A stretch of 64,000 nucleotides of DNA from positions 124,001-188,000 of the forward strand of contig JADJTQ010000005.1 in NCBI GenBank assembly GCA_016711125.1, read 5' to 3'. The notes under the pieces were generated by a model. The model worked only from the letters and a program-made list of their open reading frames with translations. It was not told where the DNA came from and ran no database searches. Positions 7,793 through 16,335 of the stretch are shown here, piece by piece (within the stretch, counting starts at the first letter, position 1; each line of letters starts with the position of its first letter). Source of the stretch: Saprospiraceae bacterium. Its GTDB lineage: Bacteria > Bacteroidota > Bacteroidia > Chitinophagales > Saprospiraceae. A program made the translations under genes and the position numbers.

Positions 7793-9282
7793 TGTGCTTC
7801 CAGGTCTTCCAGTAGTTCGACATTGATTTCCGAAAAATTGTTGACGAAATTGAGCGGATTTTGTATTTCATGGGCGATGCCAGAAGTAAGCTCTCCTAGC
7901 GAAGCCATTTTTTCTGCTTGTATCAGTTGAGCTTGAGTAGCCTTTAGGTTTTCGATGGATTCGCTCAATTCTACTGTTCTTTCCTGGACTTGTTTTTCCA
8001 GAATTTCATTTTGAGTGGCTAGCATAGCTTGCTTTTCTTGCTCTTTTTCCAAGGTCACTCGTGCTATATCCCTCTGCAGCAGATTATATTTGTCGGCAAG
8101 GGCAAATGAAAAAAGTACCGACTCACTGGCAGCACAAGAGAAGATCGCATTGGGAGATCTGAAATAGTCAAAAAATTGATTATGAGGAAGAAACCAAATT
8201 AAGTCTCCTCCAGTATAATAGACTAATACTATTAATATGCCGATGAGCATAAATATTTGACCTAATAGAAAGAACTTGGCGATAGTGAAACCTTGACGAT
8301 AGCTTTTGAAGGCAAGAATGACGCATAAAACCGTCGATAGATTCCACGGGATCACTCTGCCAAAACCGGTAAATTGATACCATCCGATGGCATTGATCAA
8401 AAGCTGAACAAGCATCAGGCCTATCAATATTTTTAGTACCAGGTCCCATCCTGGATGTCTGACTTTGGAGTGCAGGAAATGACGGGCAAATTGAGTGTAC
8501 GAAATCCAGACCAATGGATCTCCAATCTTCTTTATGTAAAAGGCGACATATGGGTGAGAAGGGATAAAAAATTGCACGAGTTTGGAAGGTGAACTAATAA
8601 AAAGGGTAATGTATGTGATTGCAAATAAAGAAATGTAAGCTGTATACCAAAAGTAGGTCTCATCACGAAGTGAAATAAACAAAAATAAATTATAGAGCGC
8701 CAGACCAAATATGATACCAAATATAATGCCGTCCATATAATTATTGAATCCGGATTTTTTTAGACCATCGATCGTTTTATAGAAGATCAAATTGATGTCA
8801 GATTCCCTCCTGAATTGTCCACTGGATTCAAACCTGGCAAGGACCAACACCTCTGAGTGAGCACGTAAAATAAAAGTTGACTTTGGCTGTCCATCGAGGA
8901 TTCCAACGTTTAGTTTTTCAATATTGCCCACTGTATCACGAATAAAAATGCTCACAAAATCCCAATAATTTGATTCGACAGATAGATATTCATCACCAAT
9001 GCCCGGATTAATAAGCCGGCATTTTGCCCAGTAACGGTGCAGGGAGGGTCTCTCACGACTGTTTGGCGTGAACTGGATATCGCTATCACGCAGGATTTTC
9101 TCATAATTCCATTTATTGCTCTCATCAGGTAGTACCTCCAGTTCAAGAACTAATTTGATTCTCCAATTAGGATTCGCCGGAATTTCTATTTTTGATACTG
9201 CTGTTGCCCATATGGGTGCCAGGCAAAGTATTATTATTGCAATCGCACTCAGGAAAGAACTCTGTGCATTAATAGAGGACAT
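7741..9282 (-). CDS. Sensor histidine kinase 2, 7TMR-DISM sensor and HisKA part
   Basis: 513 residues. A signal peptide (about 1-28, with LSAIAIIILCLAPIWATA) is followed by a 7TMR-DISM extracellular domain (about 40-180), seven membrane helices (about 185-390, starting with MDGIIFGIIFGLALYNLFLF), a coiled-coil linker and the HisKA box EKMASLGELTSGIAHEIQNP with its phospho-accepting His. It ends in a frameshift right after DLEAHWINQSPP, where kinase 1 reads on into the ATPase domain. The gene lies 50 bp downstream of the haloperoxidase-like gene on the same strand, so it is probably co-transcribed with it and the outer-membrane barrel gene. The signal sensed is unknown. Confidence 0.85.
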   Translation of the reverse strand: MSSINAQSSFLSAIAIIILCLAPIWATAVSKIEIPANPNWRIKLVLELEVLPDESNKWNYEKILRDSDIQFTPNSRERPSLHRYWAKCRLINPGIGDEYLSVESNYWDFVSIFIRDTVGNIEKLNVGILDGQPKSTFILRAHSEVLVLARFESSGQFRRESDINLIFYKTIDGLKKSGFNNYMDGIIFGIIFGLALYNLFLFISLRDETYFWYTAYISLFAITYITLFISSPSKLVQFFIPSHPYVAFYIKKIGDPLVWISYTQFARHFLHSKVRHPGWDLVLKILIGLMLVQLLINAIGWYQFTGFGRVIPWNLSTVLCVILAFKSYRQGFTIAKFFLLGQIFMLIGILIVLVYYTGGDLIWFLPHNQFFDYFRSPNAIFSCAASESVLFSFALADKYNLLQRDIARVTLEKEQEKQAMLATQNEILEKQVQERTVELSESIENLKATQAQLIQAEKMASLGELTSGIAHEIQNPLNFVNNFSEINVELLEDLEAHWINQSPPEMALQNLKY

Positions 9283-9332
9283 GTTCGGTCACTTCAAAAA
9301 TCAAAGTCACTAGGTTCCATGAAATTATCGTT

Positions 9333-9992
9333 TTATTTGAAGGCATGCTGAATTATGTGTTTTGCGATTTTCTTGCCTGTCTCTTCGCCAACTTCGGTGG
9401 CATGTCTGAAATGATAATCAAATGGGGCCGTAAATCTATACTCACCCGGCTTGCTGCCCGGTGCTCCAGGGTAGGCTGCTTTGTCCGAATAGTCAGCTGC
9501 TCGGATATCGAGTATACTTGTTGCCACATGGTGCCCGAGAGTGACACCAAGACGTTTTTCTGTGTCCAGGGGTAGGGTTTCCAATTCTAACTCAACCATC
9601 GAGTCCAGATAGACCTTTTGACCAGGTAACTCATGGATCAGAATATCATGGACAGCTACTGCGATCGCGGCACTGGCATTTGCATCTTCAAAGCCAGTTT
9701 CTGAAAAATGATACGTTTTGTATTTTTGGGCGATGGTATTTACCACATTGTGCATCGCAATCGAAACCATGGCATAAATCCGTGATTCAATCATAGGAGG
9801 AATGGGTACGGATTCCGAGACTCCATTATGCATTGCTCTGGTACTTACTTCATTCCAATGGTCTAAAGGGTATATCGTGATATGGTTAGGTGATTCTTTC
9901 TGAGTAGTTAATGCATTTATTAAAAAGAAGAATACAAAACCAGAATAAAGAGGCTTTCCAAACAAATATGGTATGATTCGAATCGTTCTCAT
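9333..9992 (-). CDS. Vanadium-haloperoxidase-like N-terminal domain, lacking the PAP2 catalytic part
   Basis: 219 residues. A hydrophobic N-terminus (IIPYLFGKPLYSGFVFFFLIN) suggests export. The body resembles the helical N-terminal half of bacterial vanadium-dependent haloperoxidase/PAP2 proteins: HWNEVSTRAM, PPMIESRIYAMVSIAMHNVVN, then ANASAAIAVAVHDILIHELP and GEYRFTAPFDYHFRHATEVG. Those enzymes are about twice as long and carry the Arg/His vanadate-binding site in the C-terminal half, which is missing here; a stop follows HIIQHAFK. It is either a truncated gene or a stand-alone domain without the known catalysis. It sits 31 bp after the barrel gene and 50 bp before sensor kinase 2, so the same transcript is likely. 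Confidence 0.5.
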   Translation of the reverse strand: MRTIRIIPYLFGKPLYSGFVFFFLINALTTQKESPNHITIYPLDHWNEVSTRAMHNGVSESVPIPPMIESRIYAMVSIAMHNVVNTIAQKYKTYHFSETGFEDANASAAIAVAVHDILIHELPGQKVYLDSMVELELETLPLDTEKRLGVTLGHHVATSILDIRAADYSDKAAYPGAPGSKPGEYRFTAPFDYHFRHATEVGEETGKKIAKHIIQHAFK

Positions 9993-10023
9993 GATAGGAA
10001 AAATCTATTTTTAGCACGGAGAG

Positions 10024-11106
10024 TTATAGCTTTAAAAGGACACCAATAAATAATTGGTAATTGCCCGAACCTCCCGGACTTACAGTATATTGATTGGTGA
10101 GTTCCGAGACAATTTGATCTGGAACACTCTGGTCTATTGATCTGGACACTATGAAAGGAATATAAGTGTACAGTGAGATTTTATTGAACCGGTAAATAAG
10201 TCCCGGTTCAATCGAAAAATTATATCCTGGTCTCCGGGTGCCACCACTGCCACCGATGATATCATTAACCGGTACACCCTCATATCTGATTCCGCCCGAT
10301 ATGGTAAGACGGTCCATCAAATCCAAATAAACCCCGGCCCGCAGTGAATAGACATCCGTGACACTCGTTTCATTAATTCCTGCTTTCACTTGTATATCGG
10401 TAGGTGTGCGGCCACCTAATACTGGAACTCCATTTTGCTCCCGTGGACTGGATAGATAATATAAGTCGGTATAAATACTAAATGTCTTATTAAGTCGATA
10501 ATATGCATTGATTTCGCTGATGAGTCCGAGCCCTCCATCACCAAGTTGGATTCCGGGGTTCACGGGAGCCAGTATCGTTGTTGAATCTGTCCGGTGAAAA
10601 TAATCCTGGTATTTGTAATCGCCGGTAGCAAATTTAAGACCCAGCCCTATCTGCACGTTTCCCTTTAGGTTTTCATTCGGTTTCAACAGCCATTTACCTG
10701 CAATTAGGCGAATATCACCCAGACCAAAAGAATGGGTTGTGTATCGCCGAGTGTTGGGACCTCCATGTTCCATTGAGGCTTCGCGAGAATTGGCCACTAT
10801 AGGAACAGCCAAACTTATTGACCAGCCATTTCGTAATAAGTGTGTTGTTGAAAGATCCAGGTTATATGAGCGGTTGATGGATTCATTTTCGCTGGGAGTC
10901 TTGAGGTCTTCTGAACCACGGAAGTCTCTAAATGACTTAAAATATCGGTTATTGACATTGAGTATCCAGTTTGAGCTTGTAAACCCATTTTCAGATTGTA
11001 AATATTGGCTAAAACCGGAAATATTGCGCACAGCAACGCAGCCTTGGGTGAAACTGTAAGTGATTGAGAGGAGGAGTGCGCTGATTAAGAAGACGATCTT
11101 TTTCAT
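10024..11106 (-). CDS. Outer-membrane beta-barrel protein of unknown function
   Basis: 360 residues with a signal peptide (MKKIVFLISALLLSITYSFTQ) and a mature start GCVAVRNISGF. The rest alternates amphipathic strands with turns (for example SLAVPIVANSRE, VQIGLGLKFATGDY, FSIYTDLYYLSS, LRAGVYLDL, LYTYIPFIVSRS) and ends in an aromatic/hydrophobic strand YQLFIGVLLKL, the usual signature of an outer-membrane barrel. No named family is recognised; it could be a porin-like channel or transport protein. First gene of the minus-strand run that continues through the haloperoxidase-like gene and the kinases. It is transcribed divergently from the S74-type gene at 11543, and its first codons are duplicated at 14250-14321. 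Confidence 0.75.
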   Translation of the reverse strand: MKKIVFLISALLLSITYSFTQGCVAVRNISGFSQYLQSENGFTSSNWILNVNNRYFKSFRDFRGSEDLKTPSENESINRSYNLDLSTTHLLRNGWSISLAVPIVANSREASMEHGGPNTRRYTTHSFGLGDIRLIAGKWLLKPNENLKGNVQIGLGLKFATGDYKYQDYFHRTDSTTILAPVNPGIQLGDGGLGLISEINAYYRLNKTFSIYTDLYYLSSPREQNGVPVLGGRTPTDIQVKAGINETSVTDVYSLRAGVYLDLMDRLTISGGIRYEGVPVNDIIGGSGGTRRPGYNFSIEPGLIYRFNKISLYTYIPFIVSRSIDQSVPDQIVSELTNQYTVSPGGSGNYQLFIGVLLKL

Positions 11107-12316
11107 AACCTGGTAATTTAATTTTGTTTGCTGAAAATATTATCGTTCAATGATTGACTGTGCCATGAATTTATCTCTACTTAAAGTTGTCCCAAAGGAC
11201 TAAAGAGTGGAAGACTGATTTCGGTGAGTGGTTGGTAAGATGAATGGGTTATAATCCCTGGCCCAAAAGTTTGTAGGCCTCAAAACGGAACAACTAATCC
11301 TCCCTCGGCTAATATTCTTTCTATCTCAGGCCAATGTATCGCCTTCCATGTGTTCGCGTTCGAAGTCTAACCGCACGCCCAGAACCGAACTCCAGGTAAG
11401 CCCATAGGAGAAAACGCTAGTCTAATTTTGGCACAATAGCATAATAAGAATCTGGAACTAAAGTGCAAAGAGCCATTTGGCAGGATGGGTATTTTTGCTT
11501 AGTACTATTCCGAGAATTTATACAATTCGAAATCTACTACTTATGAGAGTCATCATCTTGTGTTTTCTCTGGTCGACATTACAGGCTCATTCTTTTGATG
11601 CAGCCTATTCTATTAATGGATGCGCATTTAAAGCTGCTGGAGGTTGTACTGGTGCACTTTTACAGTTGGTAAGCGGTTCTGGAGACAATTGGATCCGGTT
11701 TGCTGAAGTAAGCGGGCAATCTGATGTGCTTAAGGGCATAATGGGATTGACCTTTGGAACAGGGGTCCGTAATCTATTAGTGAAAAACTACAATCAAGGT
11801 GCCGGAGATCTCGTCATACTGGAAGGTGGTAAGGGAGGTAAATTCTGGATGTATCCCGACGGAAAACTTTACGCTAATAACCTCGGCAATATAGGAGATC
11901 ATAAAGACATGCAATGGAATTCGACCACTGGTGAGATCGGTTGGGATAGCTCCACCCGTAGGCCTAAGATCCAGATAAGTACATTGTCTGACGACTGGTC
12001 AAAGATCTTGCAAACCAGACCTGTAAAATTCACCCGACCTGCATCACCCGATCATTGGGAATACGGCTATATCGCGGAAGAAATGGATTCCGTCGGAGTT
12101 ACCAACCTCGTGGGTTATGATGCAGAAGGTTTGCCAGACGACGTGAAGTATGAAAAAATGGTTTTATATCTGACAGAAATGACAAAAATACATCATCAGA
12201 TGATCGCTGAACAAGAAAAGGAAATCAGTGAATTGAAAGAAACTATTGGGATTCTCTCATCCAGCAGTCATCGGGTGGCAATCCCTGATTTGGTCAATCA
12301 TGCAACCATAGGTTGA
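11072..12316. repeat. Duplicated block, copy A (barrel-gene start, 436-bp intergenic, S74-type gene)
   Basis: This stretch is repeated at 14279-15496. It holds the first codons of the barrel gene (reading left), the 436-bp gene-free region 11107-11542, and the S74-type gene (reading right). The two intergenic copies share long runs such as GAATCTGGAACTAAA, TATTTTTGCTTAGTACT and the region just before both ATGs. No separate gene is seen in 11107-11542; it should hold the divergent promoters of both genes, but no clear promoter box is called. Confidence 0.75.
11543..12316 (+). CDS. Secreted protein with Peptidase_S74-type (intramolecular chaperone) C-terminus
   Basis: 257 residues from ATG 11543; the upstream in-frame codons back to 11477 have no match to the paralogue's start and no signal peptide. 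MRVIILCFLWSTLQAHS looks like a signal peptide. Residues 20-120 are a glycine-rich beta region (NQGAGDLVILEGGKGGKFWMYPDGKLYANN), as in tail-fibre-like and adhesin-like proteins. Residues about 125-240 match the S74 chaperone domain: ISTLSDDWSKILQTRPV, YGYIAEEMDSVG, DVKYEKMVLYLTEM, then a coiled coil (MIAEQEKEISELKETI) used for trimer formation. In phage tailspikes the domain cleaves itself off; whether it does here is unknown. A decayed copy lies at 14750 and a fragment at 2831. Confidence 0.75.
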   Translation: MRVIILCFLWSTLQAHSFDAAYSINGCAFKAAGGCTGALLQLVSGSGDNWIRFAEVSGQSDVLKGIMGLTFGTGVRNLLVKNYNQGAGDLVILEGGKGGKFWMYPDGKLYANNLGNIGDHKDMQWNSTTGEIGWDSSTRRPKIQISTLSDDWSKILQTRPVKFTRPASPDHWEYGYIAEEMDSVGVTNLVGYDAEGLPDDVKYEKMVLYLTEMTKIHHQMIAEQEKEISELKETIGILSSSSHRVAIPDLVNHATIG

Positions 12317-12364
12317 AGTACCTTGCAGATATAAATTCCATCCTGTATTTCGCAATACTTCAAT

Positions 12365-12790
12365 ATGAGTCCATCAAATCGCATAGTTAACTTCGTTACC
12401 AATCTTAGAGATACAAATTTCGGTAAAGCAACAATGATCTATTTTGCCTTCAGTGTAAGCATTTACTTTATGGCGTTCATCTTTGAGAAATCGTTTAGTC
12501 TTTCACGATTTATTATTCAGGCGATCCTACTTTTCTTGTTCTCCTTATATTTGGTCTTTATTCTTTTTCTTTTAATAGAGATCCTTTTTAAGAATGCAGG
12601 GAGATTAACTCAAGTTACAGTGGACTTTGTTAGGAGACACTTAAAGGTCATGATTTCATCCGCTTTGTTGATAATACTCTTTTGTGGATTATTCACATGG
12701 TCTAAAGCACAAGAACTTATAGAGACTACTGTCCCTGATAAAAGAGATAAACAACGATACGAAATCGTTACAATCGACTCTGTAATTTGA
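12365..12790 (+). CDS. Small membrane protein, probably the N-terminal part of a FISUMP-domain protein
   Basis: 141 residues with three hydrophobic segments (about 20-40, 48-75 and 94-112) and a polar C-terminal tail ending RYEIVTIDSVI. No family is recognised for the membrane part. The tail is typical of the residues just before a FISUMP domain (a consensus like TIDGQVWMTENLRF), and the next frame continues with TKENLRFDDDK directly. A gap of about 4 bases at 12788-12791 would restore one protein of membrane anchor plus FISUMP domain. It starts 48 bp after the S74-type gene on the same strand. Confidence 0.6.
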   Translation: MSPSNRIVNFVTNLRDTNFGKATMIYFAFSVSIYFMAFIFEKSFSLSRFIIQAILLFLFSLYLVFILFLLIEILFKNAGRLTQVTVDFVRRHLKVMISSALLIILFCGLFTWSKAQELIETTVPDKRDKQRYEIVTIDSVI

Positions 12791-13214
12791 CCAAAGAAAA
12801 CCTAAGATTTGATGATGATAAGCCTGGAATCTGGTTTAAAAATGATGAAAGTGCGACCGGAGACCTGTATACTTGGGCGCGAGCCAAGGAAACCTGTTCA
12901 GGATTGGGCAAAGGCTAGCGGTTACCTACTAAAAATGAGCTTGATCAGTTTAGCCGGTTTGTCCCGCAAAATTTCAATCAATCAGATTTTGCACAACTTC
13001 TAGGGGGTGAGGTTTCGCCTGGCGATGAATTTGTACTTCAAGAGAAAATGGTCTAATATGGTCAGGAGAAGAAAGCAAAGATGACTACGTATGGATTCAC
13101 TATGTTTATGGTCAAGAAAATAAACTTGAAGTTATTTATCACGGAGGAAAAGAACACGGATATTCATGTAGATGTGTTAAATCAATTGAAAAGGATTTAA
13201 CGGAATACAAATGA
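12787..13214 (+). pseudogene. Decayed FISUMP (Fibrobacter major paralogous) domain
   Basis: Three lesions interrupt a recognisable domain. The frame from 12787 reads TKENLRFDDDKPGIWFKNDE, SATGDLYTWARAKETC and SGLGKG, then a TAG exactly where the conserved Trp of the WRLPT motif should be, and continues RLPTKNELDQF and more until a TAA at 13054-13056. The next frame then gives WSGEESKDDYVWIHY and ends with GYSCRCVKSIEKDLTEYK, which is the closing RCVK motif of the family. So the domain is complete but broken by a small deletion at its start, an amber codon and a frameshift. The domain is typical of secreted Bacteroidota/Fibrobacter surface proteins. Confidence 0.7.
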
Positions 13215-13357
13215 GAACTGTAGAAACATCGCTTACACTCTGAGCATATAATGTGCACTCTTAGCATAGGATTTTTCGCCTTTTCAATCTTGATGTTTAT
13301 AAGGTTTACAAGCTACTATTTCACAGATTTAAAGTGAGCATCAAACCAGGTGAAAGA

Positions 13358-14041
13358 CTAAAAGGCCCGGATTGCCCGGGTTTGCGTAAAAACTGAGCCC
13401 TTAACATTTGGGAAGACAACCCCATCCGAAAGTCTGATAGTCCATGCGTCCGTCGCATTGATCTCCGTACTGGCCCAATAGTTAACTGTACCAATTGGGG
13501 TGCCCCCATGTATGGCAATGGTTGCATTTATGGCACTAGCACTGAGGAACATTAGTTTAAGCTCTTCCAAGGAAGGGAGATACCAATCCCCGTATCCTAA
13601 GTCTTGCAATTCTGCACAGACTCTGGCGGCATAAGGAGAACCATTGTCTCCGATAGCCACATGCGCAGCGATGATGATTGCTGTATTCATTTCACCGGAA
13701 TACGGCCCATCACCTTTGGCTTGGGTATTGCCGTTGGTGCCTGCATGCCAGGTATCAAAAAAGCCCTCCCCCCGCTGACATACTAAACCATGTTGTCCGG
13801 TACTATCTACCCAAAAAACGACTCCACCTTGTGTCCAATCACCAATGTTAAAACGGTTTACTGCTAAAGAGCCATCAATTTGCCGCACTAATGTTCCTAA
13901 CTGGGAATTATTGATAACCGTATCCACTTTCTCCAGGACCAACCCGTGATTTTGAGCTTCTAATGATAGAAGCTTAGTCATCAAAAAGATACCTGTGACT
14001 GTGATTTTCCAAGGCAAACAGATTTTGTCTAAAGTTTTCAT
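13358..14041 (-). CDS. Secreted DUF1566-domain protein
   Basis: 227 residues. The N-terminus (KITVTGIFLMTKLLSLEAQ) is a probable signal peptide. Residues about 75-227 are a DUF1566/Lcl-C-terminal-type domain: GGVVFWVDSTGQHGLV, then AARVCAELQDLGYGDWYLPS, LEELKLMF, NYWASTEINATDAWTIRLSDG and the final TRAIRAF. Such domains are related to FISUMP and C-type-lectin-like folds and occur on secreted lipoproteins and adhesins. The ligand is unknown. It lies, on the opposite strand, inside the 2-kb gap between the two copies of the S74 block. Confidence 0.75.
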   Translation of the reverse strand: MKTLDKICLPWKITVTGIFLMTKLLSLEAQNHGLVLEKVDTVINNSQLGTLVRQIDGSLAVNRFNIGDWTQGGVVFWVDSTGQHGLVCQRGEGFFDTWHAGTNGNTQAKGDGPYSGEMNTAIIIAAHVAIGDNGSPYAARVCAELQDLGYGDWYLPSLEELKLMFLSASAINATIAIHGGTPIGTVNYWASTEINATDAWTIRLSDGVVFPNVKGSVFTQTRAIRAF

Positions 14042-14249
14042 GATGGATGTAACTTAATATTTAAAGGTAAGAAGAAAATCAGGATCGTGTATGTTGGAAG
14101 CAATTTAAATATGACCTCACCCGGGCTTAAAGTCATCCATGGTCTGCAATCAACAGTGTCCATTCAGAATCCTCCAAGTATTAAGGTTGTGACCAAAAAT
14201 ATTTCTTAAGGTTGTGATTGATCCCATCCGGATTTAGAATTAATTTTAA

Positions 14250-14321
14250 TTAACCGGAGAATCGGTACCGGTCACTAATTGATAGCAAGAAGACACTGAT
14301 TAAGAGGGCGATCTTTTTCAT
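14250..14321 (-). pseudogene. 5' remnant of the outer-membrane barrel gene
   Basis: Reading left from ATG 14321 the frame gives MKKIALLISVFLLSIS and stops after 23 codons. This matches MKKIVFLISALLLSIT, the signal peptide of the barrel protein whose start is at 11106. Nothing of the mature barrel follows. It marks the left end of copy B of the duplicated block. Confidence 0.65.
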
Positions 14322-15496
14322 AGTTGGAATTAATTTTTAGTATGAAACAAGTTGGAGATCAGTAAATGAAATCTCCAATGAATCTATACCAATTTAAAAC
14401 CGCACCAAAGGCTTAATGAGTGGTGGACGGATTTCAATGAGTGATTGGTAAGATGGAAGGGTTATGATCCTTGACCTAATAGTTTTGCAGACATCAAAAC
14501 CGAAAGAACTGATCTTCCATCAAGCTAATATTTTGTCTAACTCTGGCAAATGTTATCATTCTCCTGTGATCGAGTACGCAGTCTGATAACACGCCAGGAA
14601 ACGAGCTCTGGATAAGCCCACGGGAGAAACATTTCTAATTTGGAACTATACCATGAGAATCTGGAACTAAAATGCAAAGAGTCATTGGCAAGGTTGGTAT
14701 TTTTGCTTAGTACTTTTCCAAGAATTTAATAATTTAAAATCTACAACTTATGAGAGTCATCATTTTGTGTTTTCTCTGGTCGACCATATATTCTCAGACT
14801 TCTATCGAGGGAGCCTATATCATTGATGGATGCGCATTTAAAGCTGTGGGAGGGTGTTCAGGGGTACTTTTACAGCTTATAACATATTCTGGGGAAAATT
14901 GGATCCGGCTTTCCGAAGGAAACAGTCAAACTACTTTGCTTAAAGGCACAATAGGATTTACCTTTGGAGCTGGGGTAGGCAATCTTTTGGTGAGAAACAA
15001 CAATCAGGGTGCCGGAGATCTCCTTATCCTTGAGGGTGGTTATGGAGGAAGACTCTGGTTGTATCCTGATGGAAAGCTTTACGCAAATAATCTTGGAAAC
15101 ATCGAAGACCAGAAACATGCAGTATAATTCGACAACAGGGGAAATAGGTTGGGATAACTTGACCCGCAGGTATAAAATTAAGATAAGCACATTGTCGGAT
15201 GATTGGACCAAAATCCTGCAAACCAGGCCGGTAACATACGCGCGACCAGCATCCCCCGATCATTGGGAGTATGGGTACATCGCGGAGGAAATGGATTCTA
15301 TTGGCTCACCAATTTAGTTGGTTATGATCCGGAAGGTTTGCCAGGCGATGTGAAGTATGAAAAAATGGTTTTGTATCTAACTGAAATGATGAAAATACAT
15401 CATCAAGCGATCGCAAAACAAGAAAGAGAAATCATCGAATTGAAAACGACCATCAGAATTTTATCTTCAAGTAATGGTCAAGAAGGTACACCTTGA
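14279..15496. repeat. Duplicated block, copy B (barrel-start remnant, intergenic, decayed S74 gene)
   Basis: Second copy of 11072-12316, with the same order and orientation but more decay: the barrel gene is cut to its signal peptide and the S74 gene is frameshifted twice. The gene-free stretch 14042-14749 is made of this duplicated intergenic DNA (14322-14749) plus 200 bp (14042-14249) in which nothing is recognised. Confidence 0.7.
14750..15496 (+). pseudogene. S74-type secreted protein, frameshifted paralogue
   Basis: Paralogue of 11543-12316. The first frame (14750-15127, 125 aa) has a signal peptide MRVIILCFLWSTIYSQ and the glycine-rich region ending YPDGKLYANNLGNIEDQK. A loss of bases near 15113 moves the protein to a second frame (MQYNSTTGEIGWDNLTRRYK, ISTLSDDWTKILQTRPV, YGYIAEEMDSIG), and another loss near 15305 to a third frame (TNLVGYDPEGLPGDVKYEK, then the coiled coil up to 15496). 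All three parts align with the intact copy in order, so the whole S74 domain is present, but not in one frame. Confidence 0.75.
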
Positions 15497-15506
15497 CAGG
15501 GTCGAA

Positions 15507-16013
15507 TTATATTACCATAGGGCGAAGTAACTTGTCAATGTAAACTCCATCCTTTAATGTCACTCCATCCGGATCGCTGATGCACTCATCGCATTCATCT
15601 TCCATGATAATCCAACCGGAATAATCAGTTTCTATTAAATATTGGGTTATGCCAATGAAATCAATAATTCCATCAGCTGTTGCCGCCCAACGACCATCAG
15701 CAAACATATCTTTATAGTGTACAAGATTGACTTGACTGCGATATTTCTTAATGATAGTAAGGGGATCCATTCCACCTTTGGCTATATGACCTACATCGGG
15801 GCAATAACCGATTAAATCCGAATTGAGACCATTTAAAAGAATTTCATAATCCTCTGCCGTCCGAAAAACAGATCCTGCTGGAGAGTTCGGGTGATAAGAG
15901 CATCCTATACCTTTATCCGAGGCGCGTTCGGCAATATTATTGACACATGATAGGCAGTTCTTTTGCCTGGTGCGAAGGTCATCCCGATTTTTTTGGGGCA
16001 TTTGCACCGGCAA
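15507..16013 (-). CDS. Sugar phosphate isomerase/epimerase-like TIM barrel, C-terminal fragment
   Basis: 168 residues that complete the next entry in another frame. The part contains CSYHPNSPAGSVF, LIGYCPDVGHIAKGG (metal-binding Asp/His), VNLVHYKD (His) and SGWIIMEDECD (Glu), the usual four metal-ligand positions of xylose-isomerase-like (AP_endonuc_2) TIM barrels. The final ATG-to-stop lies next to the frameshifted S74 copy on the other strand. Substrate unknown; inferred to be an aldose/ketose or inositol derivative from the neighbours. Confidence 0.75.
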   Translation of the reverse strand: MPVQMPQKNRDDLRTRQKNCLSCVNNIAERASDKGIGCSYHPNSPAGSVFRTAEDYEILLNGLNSDLIGYCPDVGHIAKGGMDPLTIIKKYRSQVNLVHYKDMFADGRWAATADGIIDFIGITQYLIETDYSGWIIMEDECDECISDPDGVTLKDGVYIDKLLRPMVI

Positions 16014-16036
16014 TAAGATAGTGTCTGGAAAATGAG

Positions 16037-16321
16037 TCAGAAATTCAATCCAGGCATCTGTACGTCTTTTTCATCTTCCGTTTCCTCGACATGAAGCCAG
16101 TCTTCGACTATACAAAGTACAGCGAGTTCGAGGTCGTACTTTTGTAAAGTATCCTTCATTAATTCAGGATCCGCTAAATGTTCAAGAAAACTACTTTCAG
16201 GTTCGATGCCAGCAAATCCCGCTTGTTGACAAACTTCCATAATGTGATCCAGTTGTCCTTTGTAGTGCTCACCGGGCATTTGCCAGGTATAAGTTTCACA
16301 ACCGATTTTTATTTTGCCCAT
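16037..16321 (-). CDS. Sugar phosphate isomerase/epimerase-like TIM barrel, N-terminal fragment
   Basis: 94 residues starting MGKIKIGCETYTWQMPG, with GFAGIEPESSFLEHL, the first strands of a xylose-isomerase-like barrel. After EDEKDVQ the frame is lost; adding one G near 16043-16045 restores DAWIEFLTHFPDTILLPV, which joins the downstream fragment. The gene would then be 15507-16321, about 271 residues, a normal length for the family. It lies 14 bp after the alpha/beta hydrolase gene, so the two are probably one transcript. Confidence 0.75.
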   Translation of the reverse strand: MGKIKIGCETYTWQMPGEHYKGQLDHIMEVCQQAGFAGIEPESSFLEHLADPELMKDTLQKYDLELAVLCIVEDWLHVEETEDEKDVQMPGLNF

Positions 16322-16335
16322 TTTCTAAAAGCTGA

